14,716 bases of DNA from an uncultured Pseudobdellovibrionaceae bacterium (GTDB lineage Bacteria > Bdellovibrionota > Bdellovibrionia > Bdellovibrionales > JAMPXM01), in assembly GCA_934277865.1 (NCBI GenBank), contig CAKQVW010000032.1, positions 1-14,716 on the forward strand, written 5' to 3'. The translations under genes were made by a program, and so were the position numbers. Position 1 is the first letter of the stretch, and each line of letters opens with the position of its first letter. Below the pieces are notes generated by a model. It had not been told where the DNA came from and did not search any database. It saw only the letters and a program-made list of their open reading frames with translations. Positions 6,619 through 14,349 of the stretch are shown here, in pieces.

Positions 6619-8676
6619 TTAGCGCGTCGATCGTGAGTACTGGTCGGTTTGTGGGCCGAGGCTTGGGTCAGTCGGTGGAACCACCTTCGGAAATCCTTTA
6701 GGGAAGAAGGTGGGGTCGTTGCCAATCAGACTGTCTGTCCACCATTGACCTTTTTGTGCGACAAAAACTTGAGAAACACCGATGTCAGACACGGCCGCGA
6801 TACTGTGGCTCCACGAACTGGGGCCGGTGCCGTTGTATCCTGGGCGAAGCAGCGAACCGGTGCCCACGTTCACAGTGTGACCGATGATTTGTGTGGTGTG
6901 CGAGTGACCAAACGCCGACTTGTCGGTTGCTCGGCGCATCGTCAAAAGCGAGTTACGTGCACCGTTGGCGCCTTGATGGCCGTGCTGTCCAAGCTGCACA
7001 CCGGCGACAGTCCAAGAACCGTTGGTCACGAAGTTCACGCGTTTCGGATACTCAAGACCAGATCGGTTCAAGGCCACCTCAAACGGCGACTCGCCCCGGA
7101 CAACGGCCGCCGCGAGTTCCAGACCAAGTGCGCGATTGTGTGTTTCGCGCATGAAGGCTCCCTCTGAAATCCAGCGATTCAGCCAGAGATCGTGGTTCGA
7201 AAGGATGACGCGAATCTCGAGCTTCGGGTTGAGGTGAAGCAGAGAATTGATGAACGTCGAAACGTCGCGCAATTCCCGCGCGAGATCCATCTGTCCGGTC
7301 GGATACTTAACGGCCGCGTCCACCACGTTTTTTGATTCGTGATGGCTGATTGAATGACCATTAAAAACGTCATGCAGCACGATGTAGTCGGGCTTTAACG
7401 TTTTCACCGCGTCGGCGATACTCTCTAGGAAGCGTGGATCTGTCATGCCGACATGAATGTCGGGAAGCACCAAGGCCTCGATTTTAGCGGTCTTCGAACC
7501 ATGAGGCGTGTACAGCGTGGCTTTGTCGACCATGCCTTTGCCGTCGACGTAGTGAATGTGACGGAAATGGTAGATCCCTGTTGGCGAAGCACCGGGAATC
7601 GCGCTGGCGCTGTTGCCCCTGCTTTTTTCGACAAGCAAAACGGCCATGTTGTGACGATCCGATGCGAGCGCGTCGGTGCGACCTTGAATCGGAAGACGTG
7701 TATTGTAGATCGGCTCGGTGATCGCACCGGTCGTCATGACAAAGTGAGGAAACGCATCGTTTTCGATAGTCGGAACGGTTTTCAAACGAACTTGCGGCGC
7801 CGCCACGATCACCGATTGTCCGCGAGGACCGTATTGGTCGAGGCCGGCGTCGGGGTTCAACATTTTTGGCATGATCTTGATGTTATCAAGACGCAAGAAT
7901 GGATTCAGCACCGTCGTGTTCACCAAGATATGAATGTCTGGATCGTTTAATAGTTTTGGATCAAGCCCTGTCGTTTGCATAAAGGCGGGCATGACCACGA
8001 TCTTCGCGTTCTTCTTTTTGGCGAGGACTTTTAAAGAGGCCAACATGTGTTCGCTGACCGGCGTGTAAGGAACGGCCGTCGTGACCAGCAGAGTTTGCGC
8101 CTCGCGAACGATTTGTTCGGTTCGGGCCATCGCCGCCGCATCCAAGAATCGCGTGTCCACCACGCGGTCAAACAGGCGCGGATTTTTCTGCGTCGCTTGG
8201 TCGCGGACCACGAGAAGATCCTGAAACAGACGGCCGTCTCCTAAGAGGGCCGCCAGTTCAACTTCCTTAATTCCCAGCGCCTCGGCCAGTTCCTTGTTGT
8301 CTGGAATACGCTGGTAGGTGCGCACGATCTTCATGTAGGCCGCAACGACTTTACCACGCGCTGTCTGGGCCGCTTGTGGTTCGCGAAGCACGATCTCTTC
8401 GACGGTGATCGGGCGGACCGCCGTCGTTTCGCCTTGCAAGATCATCTGCAATTGTTGAGCGGTGCCTTCTTCCGGCAGGCGAAGATTGGCCGCGAAGTAC
8501 TTCGCAGCGTCTTTGCGGATTTTGTCCAAAGCCTTTTGTTCGCGCGCGGAGAGCACGTTTTGGACACGCACGAACTGCTCGTCACAGGTTTGAGACGCCG
8601 CCAGGCTTGGCGCAAACAAAAGCGACAGCGACAGAGAAAGCGGCAGTGCGAGCGCCAATGTGTTCTTCTGTCTCAT
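6619..8676 (-). CDS. Exported calcineurin-like metallophosphoesterase with N-terminal helical/HTH-like region
   Basis: A 685-residue protein with signal peptide LALALPLSLSLSLLFAPSLA (cleavage near residue 27). The C-terminal part carries a complete metallophosphoesterase metal site: D406-x-H408, H435-D436, N494-H495-D496, H565-G-H567 and G590-H-S-H593. These are expected to bind two metal ions and hydrolyse phosphate esters or phosphodiesters. Residues about 45-150 are helical, and YQRIPDNKELAEALGIKEVE (121-140) reads like a helix-turn-helix. A central domain (about 190-400) is not recognised. The layout of a helical/HTH-like N-terminus, a middle domain and a C-terminal phosphoesterase recalls phage proteins such as the T5 A1 nuclease; this is an unconfirmed inference. 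GGAGGT lies 5 nt before the ATG, and the gene overlaps the HAD gene by 4 nt. It is followed by the terminator at 6480-6505. Confidence 0.92.
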   Translation of the reverse strand: MRQKNTLALALPLSLSLSLLFAPSLAASQTCDEQFVRVQNVLSAREQKALDKIRKDAAKYFAANLRLPEEGTAQQLQMILQGETTAVRPITVEEIVLREPQAAQTARGKVVAAYMKIVRTYQRIPDNKELAEALGIKEVELAALLGDGRLFQDLLVVRDQATQKNPRLFDRVVDTRFLDAAAMARTEQIVREAQTLLVTTAVPYTPVSEHMLASLKVLAKKKNAKIVVMPAFMQTTGLDPKLLNDPDIHILVNTTVLNPFLRLDNIKIMPKMLNPDAGLDQYGPRGQSVIVAAPQVRLKTVPTIENDAFPHFVMTTGAITEPIYNTRLPIQGRTDALASDRHNMAVLLVEKSRGNSASAIPGASPTGIYHFRHIHYVDGKGMVDKATLYTPHGSKTAKIEALVLPDIHVGMTDPRFLESIADAVKTLKPDYIVLHDVFNGHSISHHESKNVVDAAVKYPTGQMDLARELRDVSTFINSLLHLNPKLEIRVILSNHDLWLNRWISEGAFMRETHNRALGLELAAAVVRGESPFEVALNRSGLEYPKRVNFVTNGSWTVAGVQLGQHGHQGANGARNSLLTMRRATDKSAFGHSHTTQIIGHTVNVGTGSLLRPGYNGTGPSSWSHSIAAVSDIGVSQVFVAQKGQWWTDSLIGNDPTFFPKGFPKVVPPTDPSLGPQTDQYSRSTR

Positions 8677-9839
8677 GGGCGACCTCCGGTGCTAAGACCT
8701 GTAGGCGCAAACGAAGCATCGCAGCGGCCTAACAAAACCAAAGACGAACGAACCGCAAGCGGTCCCTCGCCCTGAATCTTGTTCTTTGATTGATCGTTGG
8801 TATAAAAGCTCTCGGGGTTTGCGTCTGGGGTGAAGTGATAAATGAGTGCAGGTTTGATACTGCCCTCTGGACGCAACTTCGCAAACTCCGGTCGAATGCT
8901 GGCGCGAATCTCCGATCGCAGGCCGGCGTTGCCGATGAGAAACTCGACCGGGTAGCGACCAGAATTCGCAAGCGAAGTCAGGCGATTGGTGATGCGCTCG
9001 AGGTTTCGTTGTTCGTCGTCGGCGATCACCATCATGTGATTTTCGCCCTTCGGAAGGTCCACGCGCGCAAGCTCGGCCGCCTGCTCTGCAAGAAAGTTCG
9101 CTTTGCGTTCGGGCATGTCTCCTGGGAGTCCCAGACGATCGAATTCGTGGCGGCTGAGGTTGATCACGCGTCCCGGAGCATGTTGGATGTGCCCACGTTG
9201 GATCATGTATTCGAAGAGCTGCTTCCACTCGGATTCCGAATGGCCGCGCGCCGTGATGATCGTCAAACGCTCGGCCGTTTCTTTTGTCCGCGTCCAGGAA
9301 ACGAGCACGTGCCAGAAGCGACCTTTGAATTCGCCATTGGGACTTTTAGCTTCGGCTTTTTTGAAGTCCTCTAAGAGGAAGTTGCGGCCTGGTTCGCGGG
9401 ACTCACGGAAGTATTTAAAAGTTTCGGGGAAACGAGGGAAGTAAAGGCCAGGCTGAATGACGCGTCCGTCTTCTAGGGTGACGTGGCGGTTGATGGCGCC
9501 GGGTTGGCCGTGGCCTTTGCCGAGATACTGTTCGATCTTATGATAGTCCTGCTGAGTGACTTCGATCGATTCTGCGCCAGGTGTGACGCCGGCAAGCAGG
9601 TGAATGCCGGCCTCTTGCACGCGAAACAAAACATGAGTTGTTGAATGAGTTCCACCTTGGCTCTGTCGATTCTCAACGATTGTGCCGTCGTAATCGAGAT
9701 AGGCCAGTCTGATCTGCGCCTCGGCTTTCAGACCGAAGGTCAAAACCAGAGTCAGCGCGAGCAAGGACTGCGCGAGCATTGGCAGCGCCAATCGCGGCGC
9801 ACGAATCGAATTCAAAGAAGGGCACTTCGCATCGGTCAA
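8673..9839 (-). CDS. Exported HAD-superfamily phosphatase-like protein
   Basis: A 388-residue protein with a basic n-region (K5, R13, R16) and hydrophobic segment 19-38 ending in AEA, a typical Sec signal. HAD motifs follow in order. Motif I is D49-Y-D51-G-T53 (nucleophile and general acid), motif II is T196-A-R-G, and motif IV is A273-D274-D275 with E276. Lys246 (ERKANF) could be the motif III lysine. An insert of about 120 residues between motifs I and II may form a cap domain. Phosphate monoester hydrolysis outside the cytoplasm is the likely activity; the substrate is unknown. GGAG lies 13 nt before ATG 9839, a long spacing, and Met21 is a possible but less signal-like start. It overlaps the metallophosphoesterase gene by ATGA, so the two are translated together. 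No clear promoter was found in the 156-nt gap upstream (9840-9995). Confidence 0.9.
   Translation of the reverse strand: MTDAKCPSLNSIRAPRLALPMLAQSLLALTLVLTFGLKAEAQIRLAYLDYDGTIVENRQSQGGTHSTTHVLFRVQEAGIHLLAGVTPGAESIEVTQQDYHKIEQYLGKGHGQPGAINRHVTLEDGRVIQPGLYFPRFPETFKYFRESREPGRNFLLEDFKKAEAKSPNGEFKGRFWHVLVSWTRTKETAERLTIITARGHSESEWKQLFEYMIQRGHIQHAPGRVINLSRHEFDRLGLPGDMPERKANFLAEQAAELARVDLPKGENHMMVIADDEQRNLERITNRLTSLANSGRYPVEFLIGNAGLRSEIRASIRPEFAKLRPEGSIKPALIYHFTPDANPESFYTNDQSKNKIQGEGPLAVRSSLVLLGRCDASFAPTGLSTGGRP
8682..8687 (-). promoter_or_regulatory. Strong ribosome binding site of the metallophosphoesterase gene
   Basis: GGAGGT lies 5 nt upstream of ATG 8676, inside the last codons of the HAD phosphatase gene. 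With the ATGA overlap it marks the start clearly and suggests efficient coupled translation. Confidence 0.8.
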
Positions 9840-9995
9840 GATCCACTCCCTCTCGGCCAGCGTCGTTCGTCTAAAAGCTACGGGGGCCTTGAAAGCAGAA
9901 CTGGGGCCGAACGGCGGACGTTTAAATCCAATCTGGCACCACCTGAGATGTAAATTGGTGTGGGTCAGGACATTTTGTACAACCGGGCGGACGAT

Positions 9996-11054
9996 TTATC
10001 GGCGGGGCGGGAACAGGCTAATGCGGACCTGGTCGGTGTAACTAAACGGCACGCCATCGAGTTCAAGCGAGCGTGTGGGGCGGGGGAAACTTCGATCACC
10101 GTCGGTGAGTTCCCAAAGCGGACGATCGCTTGCCAGGCCGGATTTGGCATCGCGAGCCCAGTCGAGATCATAAACCGAAGACTGTTTGGAGGCCCCTTCG
10201 ACGACAACACCGCCGCTTTCCAGGAGATGTGAGATCAGTGACTGCCGGTTGGGGGAATCCGGATAGCGAGTCACGCGCAGAACACTGTGCGAGCCCTTTA
10301 CCAAGATCGCAGTTGGTTGAAGTTCAGAAAGAGTTTTTTGCCACCACGGGTAGCGAGTTGGCTCTTTGCTGGATATTTCTTTGCTGATCTCGATAGGGAG
10401 ATCGGCAATTTGTCCGGCCCAATAGTGAACCGTCTTTTCTAGGTGATTGCGGCCGTCGACGAATCTCAGCTCCAGCGAGACAGCACCCTCTGAGTCGAGC
10501 AGAAAGTCGATGCGTTTGAGTTTGGAGGAGGGACTGACGGCAAAGATCGAGGCGACGATATTGCGAAAGACATCGGTTCCTGTTTCGCGCCAGTAGACCC
10601 ATTCCTTGTTGCGGTCTCCGCCGAGGAGCTCCAGTTTTGTGTGGACCAGCTTAGGAAGGTCTCTGGCATCGACGACCGAATTTCGGTCGATGAGAATGTA
10701 GGTGTTGGCGTTAGGGAACAGAACCATCGGCGCGATGAGGTCATATCCTGAGAGCGGGTAAACGACCGTGCTGGTGAGCTTCGGACTGGCCCGCAGCGAG
10801 CGAACAGCTTCGGCCACCTTGGTGAGGCTCTGAAGGTACTGATACTGCGTTTGGACATGGTAGGGGCGAATCAGACCCACCCGCATGCGATAGGTTTCGA
10901 CGACCTCGGTCGCAGGAATCGTGACAAATTGAGCCTCACAGCGAGCGACGGAAATACGCAAGCCAGGTGCCGCACTTGCGCTTGGTCCAAGGCCGATCAC
11001 AAACGCAAAAGCGAATAAAAGGGCTCTTGGTTTCAATGGACCTGTTATGGCCAT
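9996..11054 (-). CDS. Exported protein of unknown function, first gene of the phosphatase operon
   Basis: A 352-residue protein with signal segment RALLFAFAFVIGLGPSASA (10-28). The most distinctive stretch is VVYPLSGYDLIAPMVLFPNA (97-116), followed by strand YILID ending in Asp123. A 'P-x-S-G-x-D' turn followed by a strand ending in Asp suggests a Rossmann-like or methyltransferase-like core, but no family motif is certain. A second strand-rich part (248-300) includes ILVKGSHSVLRV and GGVVVEGASK. The start at ATG 11054 lacks a clear ribosome site; an in-frame TTG at 11036 would give a shorter, more canonical signal peptide. The gene precedes the HAD gene by 156 nt on the same strand and may share its operon. 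Its start abuts the divergent antiporter gene. Confidence 0.82.
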   Translation of the reverse strand: MAITGPLKPRALLFAFAFVIGLGPSASAAPGLRISVARCEAQFVTIPATEVVETYRMRVGLIRPYHVQTQYQYLQSLTKVAEAVRSLRASPKLTSTVVYPLSGYDLIAPMVLFPNANTYILIDRNSVVDARDLPKLVHTKLELLGGDRNKEWVYWRETGTDVFRNIVASIFAVSPSSKLKRIDFLLDSEGAVSLELRFVDGRNHLEKTVHYWAGQIADLPIEISKEISSKEPTRYPWWQKTLSELQPTAILVKGSHSVLRVTRYPDSPNRQSLISHLLESGGVVVEGASKQSSVYDLDWARDAKSGLASDRPLWELTDGDRSFPRPTRSLELDGVPFSYTDQVRISLFPPRR

Positions 11055-11060
11055 GTGCTG

Positions 11061-12146
11061 ATGGCGTGGTTATGGATTATTGGCGGACTTGTGGCGCTCA
11101 CCTTCGGCGCGGACGATTTGATCAAAGGGGCTTCGATCATTGCCGCCCGATTTGGAGTTCCCGCCATTGTCATTGGGTTGACGATCGTGGCATTTGGAAC
11201 CAGTGCGCCGGAGATGGCGGTCAGTGTGAATGGCGCGTTTCAGGGGCAGGCCGATATCGCCATTGGAAACGTCTTGGGTTCGAACATCTTCAATATTCTT
11301 TTTATCTTGGGCCTCTCGGCTCTGATCTCGCCGCTCTTGGTCCACAAACAGGTGATTCGAGTGGAACTTCCAATCATGATCGCCGCTGCGGTCTTCACCT
11401 ATTTCTTTGTGATCGATGGCAAGCTCGACCGGTTCGAAGGCCTAGCGGCGTTTGGACTTTTGGTCGTCTACATTCTTTTTCAGCTACGTAATTCTGTCGA
11501 GCAGAGCAGAAGTCGTTCGGCGGAAGATATTGAAGCCGAGCAGGCGTTAAAAGAGAGCGTCAAAGGGTCGCGAGTTTGGCAAGACTGGCTGCGGATTGCA
11601 GTTGGCCTGGGCCTATTGGTTTTTGGTGCGGACAAGTTTGTCGAAGGGGCCGTTGAAATTGCGCGAGGTTTTGGTGTTTCGGAGCTGGTGATCGGACTCA
11701 CGATTGTCGCTGCTGGAACGTCGCTTCCCGAAGTCGCGACGAGTGTCATCGCGGCCATCAAGAAACAAACGGACATCGCGGTTGGAAACGTGATCGGCTC
11801 GAATATTTTTAATAGCCTCGGTGTACTGGGATTGGCGGGAGCTGTGTCTCCTAAGTCAGTAGAGGTATCGGCTCAGGCCGTGAATTTTGATTTTCCAATT
11901 TCGATTGCGGCGTCGCTGCTCTGTTTTCCTTTGTTTCTTCGTGGCTTTCGAATTGGAAGAACCGAGGGTGTCGGTTTTTTTGCGTTCTATGTCGGCTATG
12001 TCGCCTTCTTGGTGATGGACCAAATGGGCGAAGGCCCGCTGGCTGGCCAGCAGGCGCTGATCGTTCAAATGGCATTCCCCATCGTGGCCATGCTTTTTAT
12101 GGTCTATGCCACTCGGGAGCTGATAAAACAGATTCACCACGGCTAG
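11061..12146 (+). CDS. yrbG: Calcium/sodium antiporter, CaCA family (YrbG-like)
   Basis: A 361-residue inner-membrane cation exchanger. Both alpha repeats of the CaCA family are present: GTSAPE (46-51) with GNVLGSN (69-75), and GTSLPE (219-224) with GNVIGSN (242-248). The Glu and Asn side chains of these repeats coordinate the cation. The two halves are joined by a charged loop (about 145-175). About ten hydrophobic segments are visible, and a C-terminal extra segment makes it longer than E. coli YrbG. I prefer ATG 11061 over the GTG at 11055; neither has a good Shine-Dalgarno, and an in-frame TAA lies upstream at 11016. It is the only plus-strand gene, diverges from the 352-residue protein gene with almost no space, and converges on the interrupted gene ending at 12163. 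Its promoter must lie inside the neighbouring coding sequence. The symbol is by family resemblance. Confidence 0.93.
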   Translation: MAWLWIIGGLVALTFGADDLIKGASIIAARFGVPAIVIGLTIVAFGTSAPEMAVSVNGAFQGQADIAIGNVLGSNIFNILFILGLSALISPLLVHKQVIRVELPIMIAAAVFTYFFVIDGKLDRFEGLAAFGLLVVYILFQLRNSVEQSRSRSAEDIEAEQALKESVKGSRVWQDWLRIAVGLGLLVFGADKFVEGAVEIARGFGVSELVIGLTIVAAGTSLPEVATSVIAAIKKQTDIAVGNVIGSNIFNSLGVLGLAGAVSPKSVEVSAQAVNFDFPISIAASLLCFPLFLRGFRIGRTEGVGFFAFYVGYVAFLVMDQMGEGPLAGQQALIVQMAFPIVAMLFMVYATRELIKQIHHG

Positions 12147-12162
12147 TGTGGCGGTTCTAAAA

Positions 12163-13044
12163 TTAGCGGGTCGTGCGATCGGTCTTCTTGCCAGATCGCT
12201 TGGGCCATGACGTCGAGAAATCTGCCAGATCGCGTCCAAATCGCGAACAGGACTCGACCTGAGCATTGAACTCAGACTGGCTGATCGGGGCGCGCGACCC
12301 GATTTTTTCGACGGTTTCTTTCGGTTTGGATTTTGCCAGCTTCAGTCGTTCGGGGTCTTTGTTGGTGTGTTTGGCAGAGTCGATTTCAGCTAGTAGGGTT
12401 TTTATTTCGGGAATTTTCCGGCAGTACTGTGGGTCGACATAAGAATAGTTCGAGTTACTGGCACCGCCGTCTACCTTGAATGATGCTTCTCGAATGATGC
12501 GTTTGATTTTGCAGTCGTGCCTGAGTTCATTGGTAAAGGCGATGTCGCCTTGTTTGAGATGGAAGGCGACCATTCGACCCTCTTTGTAAAGAGCCTCGAG
12601 ACGGGCGCCATTGGTTTCAAAGACGACAGCCTAATCGTATCCGCCAATTTTCTCTGCCAAAATCCGCTTGCCATCGTCCATACGAAATCGGCTTTTGATG
12701 CTGTCTAATTGGTCAAGAATTTGATTGTCGCGCTCTATTGTCGCCGCAAAATAGTCTTCTCCTACGGAGCCTGACGATTTGATGGGAGGAAGCTTGGACA
12801 GTTGTAGTTTGTAGGTCTCCCATTCGTTTTCGTGAACAACCTTGGAACCCTTGGGCTTTGAGAAGCTGCCTCCGCCAAGCTTTTGAAGTTCGCGCGAAAT
12901 GAGATCCTCACATCCGTGGCCACCAGTTGGTCCGTAGACATCCTGGAAAGTCACACTTTCGGCGGCGTGTGATGGGAGGTGCGGCGACTGAACCAACAGT
13001 ATTACAGAAAAAGGCAACGAAAGTACGGCGAGAGCGCGAAGCAT
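12163..13044 (-). pseudogene. Exported-protein gene interrupted by one in-frame amber codon
   Basis: From ATG 13044 the frame encodes 137 residues, meets TAG at 12631-12633 (codon 138), and then continues in the same frame without another stop to TAA at 12163-12165. Bridging the TAG gives 293 residues. The sequence just after it (AVVFETNGARLEALYKEG) is ordinary protein-like sequence and runs into MVAFHLKQGDIAF. The next ATG after the TAG is codon 158 (12573) and has no clear ribosome site. The N-terminus is a signal peptide (about residues 1-28). The family is not recognised. TAG ends the antiporter, the reductase, the RCC1 lipoprotein and the 282-residue protein in this window, so general TAG recoding is unlikely. 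A recent nonsense mutation or a sequencing error is the simplest explanation; readthrough is possible. Confidence 0.8.
12631..13044 (-). CDS. N-terminal fragment translated from the amber-interrupted gene
   Basis: This is the 137-residue product expected if the TAG is read as stop. MLRALAVLSLPFSVILLVQS is a signal peptide, with cleavage probably after the Ala pair at 27-28. The mature part is about 110 residues, contains one Cys (45) and is mostly polar. The frame is open upstream to 13362, but the AAGGGAG ribosome site 7 nt before ATG 13044 and the signal peptide show the true start. Confidence 0.6.
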   Translation of the reverse strand: MLRALAVLSLPFSVILLVQSPHLPSHAAESVTFQDVYGPTGGHGCEDLISRELQKLGGGSFSKPKGSKVVHENEWETYKLQLSKLPPIKSSGSVGEDYFAATIERDNQILDQLDSIKSRFRMDDGKRILAEKIGGYD

Positions 13045-13051
13045 AGCGAAA

Positions 13052-13058
13052 CTCCCTT
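13052..13058 (-). promoter_or_regulatory. Ribosome binding site fixing the start at 13044
   Basis: AAGGGAG on the minus strand ends 7 nt before ATG 13044. It rules out the long upstream open frame as the real N-terminus. Confidence 0.75.
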
Positions 13059-13153
13059 TATGAAACTTTTTTGGGAAACTGTGTGCTCCCACGACCAGTT
13101 TAACACTAGGCATGAGATGAGCCACTCGGCCCTCGAGGGGGCCTAGACGGAGG

Positions 13154-13198
13154 GCGCGGTTTTGTGCGAGCGATTCTGGTGCGCGGTTTTGGCGAGCC
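13154..13198. repeat. Imperfect direct repeat between reductase and interrupted gene
   Basis: GCGCGGTTTTGTGCGAGCG (13154-13172) recurs as GCGCGGTTTTGGCGAGCCG (13181-13199) at a 27-nt period. It lies just past the reductase stop in a 157-nt gap (13045-13201). A GC-rich imperfect palindrome (GGCCCTCGAGGGGGCC) lies nearby at about 13128-13143 but has no T-run, so no terminator is called. Confidence 0.45.
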
Positions 13199-13201
13199 GC
13201 T

Positions 13202-14269
13202 CTAGTTGCTTGGATAATCGATGTAACCTTGAGGACCTGGCGTATAGAAGGTTGTTTGATCCGGCTCGACCAGCGCTCGACCTTCTCGGACTTTCTGAAC
13301 CAAGTTGGGGTTACTGATGTAGTGATGGCCAAATGCAACTGCGTCCACTTTGTTCTCGGCAATGGCGCTTGCGGCCTCGGCCGGTGTGTAGCCCATATTG
13401 CCGAGAAGGACGTTTTTAAACTCTTGGCGTGCAGCTTCGGTCACTGGACCTTTTTGTAATCCATAGAAGTCTGATCGCATGATGTGAAGGTACGCGAGAT
13501 TGAACGAATTCAGTTCTCGTGCAAGGAATCTCGTCAGTCCTACCGGGTCGGAGTCGCGCATGCTGTTGTAGCTATTCAGCGGCGAGAGCCGCAGGCCGAC
13601 GCGGTCGGAGCCCCAGACTGACGTCACTTCAGAAAGGACGTCGAACAAGAAACGAGCGCGGTTCTTAAGCTCACCACCATATGCGCCTGTGCGCTTGTTG
13701 GAGCCATCTCGCAAGAACTGGTCGATCAGGTAGCCGTTGGCACCATGGACCTCGACGCCATCAAACCCAGCTTCGCGTGCGTAAACGGCTGCTCGCTTGA
13801 AATAACCAACATACGTTGGGATCTCCGCATCGGAAAGTGCGCGTGGGGCCACATGACGGCGCATCCCTTTAAGCGTGTACACCTCTGAGTCGATGGCGAT
13901 TGCGGAGGGGGCGACGGTTTCAAAACCGTTATTCATTTCTGGGTGACAAGCGCGACCGCCGTGCCAGATCTGCAAAAAGATTCTCCCGCCTTCTTTGTGA
14001 ACGGCGCTCGTGACTTTTCTCCATCCGGCTATTTGATCGTGATTATAAATACCTGGCTCGGCGATAAAGGCCGAGTTGTTTTCTTGAATCATCGTTGCTT
14101 CGGCGATCAGAAGACCAGCAGTGGCTCTTTGCGCATAGTAAGTTGCCATCATCTCATTTGGAATGTGATTAAGCCCTGCGCGACTGCGTGTGAGCGGAGC
14201 CATCACGATTCGATTGGGTAGAACGAGTGAGCCAACTTTTAACGGGTGAAACAGGTGGGGAAATTTCAT
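13202..14269 (-). CDS. Old Yellow Enzyme-family FMN-dependent ene-reductase (NemA-like)
   Basis: A cytosolic flavin enzyme of 355 residues from ATG 14269, matching the family's usual 350-370. OYE family members reduce activated C=C bonds, N-ethylmaleimide or nitro compounds with NAD(P)H. Family landmarks run in order: PLTRSRA (25-31), LQIWHGGR (99-106), HGANGYLIDQFL (175-186, with substrate-binding His175/Asn178 and catalytic Tyr180), YGGELKNRARF and GNMGYTPAEA. Two positions are unusual. The conserved FGR of the FMN-phosphate site reads FGHH, and the usual KRTD before YGG reads KRTG. The frame extends to an ATG at 14341, but the added 24 residues do not resemble the family and come within 10 nt of tRNA-Arg. 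AGGA lies 11 nt before ATG 14269 within a small hairpin. Substrate specificity cannot be told. Confidence 0.94.
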   Translation of the reverse strand: MKFPHLFHPLKVGSLVLPNRIVMAPLTRSRAGLNHIPNEMMATYYAQRATAGLLIAEATMIQENNSAFIAEPGIYNHDQIAGWRKVTSAVHKEGGRIFLQIWHGGRACHPEMNNGFETVAPSAIAIDSEVYTLKGMRRHVAPRALSDAEIPTYVGYFKRAAVYAREAGFDGVEVHGANGYLIDQFLRDGSNKRTGAYGGELKNRARFLFDVLSEVTSVWGSDRVGLRLSPLNSYNSMRDSDPVGLTRFLARELNSFNLAYLHIMRSDFYGLQKGPVTEAARQEFKNVLLGNMGYTPAEAASAIAENKVDAVAFGHHYISNPNLVQKVREGRALVEPDQTTFYTPGPQGYIDYPSN

Positions 14270-14272
14270 ATC

Positions 14273-14285
14273 CAGGAGAATCCTG
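14273..14285 (-). promoter_or_regulatory. Small hairpin covering the reductase Shine-Dalgarno
   Basis: On the minus strand CAGGA-TTC-TCCTG forms a perfect 5-bp stem ending 3 nt before ATG 14269. The AGGA of the ribosome site pairs with TCCT, so the stem could lower translation initiation. It is short, so an effect is possible but not shown. Confidence 0.35.
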
Positions 14286-14349
14286 CGATTAACTCTGGGT
14301 TTCAAGGATTTTGCATCTCGCGCGGCGCGCTGAAACGGCACAATGAAAC

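Noticed and set aside
7453..7950. Plus-strand open frame of 165 codons opposite the metallophosphoesterase gene
   Set aside because: It is a shadow of a well-supported gene, with Arg/Val-rich composition typical of antisense frames.
8790..9374. Long plus-strand open frame (194 codons) opposite the HAD phosphatase gene
   Set aside because: It is antisense to a gene with clear HAD motifs, lacks a ribosome site, and its product shows no domain or signal; it reflects codon bias of the real gene.
12471..12674. Minus-strand open frame spanning the amber codon in another frame
   Set aside because: It has no ribosome site and its product is not protein-like compared with the in-frame continuation across the TAG.
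13045..13362. Upstream extension of the interrupted gene to an ATG at 13362
   Set aside because: It would overlap the reductase gene by 161 nt and precede a proper signal peptide that has its own AAGGGAG ribosome site.
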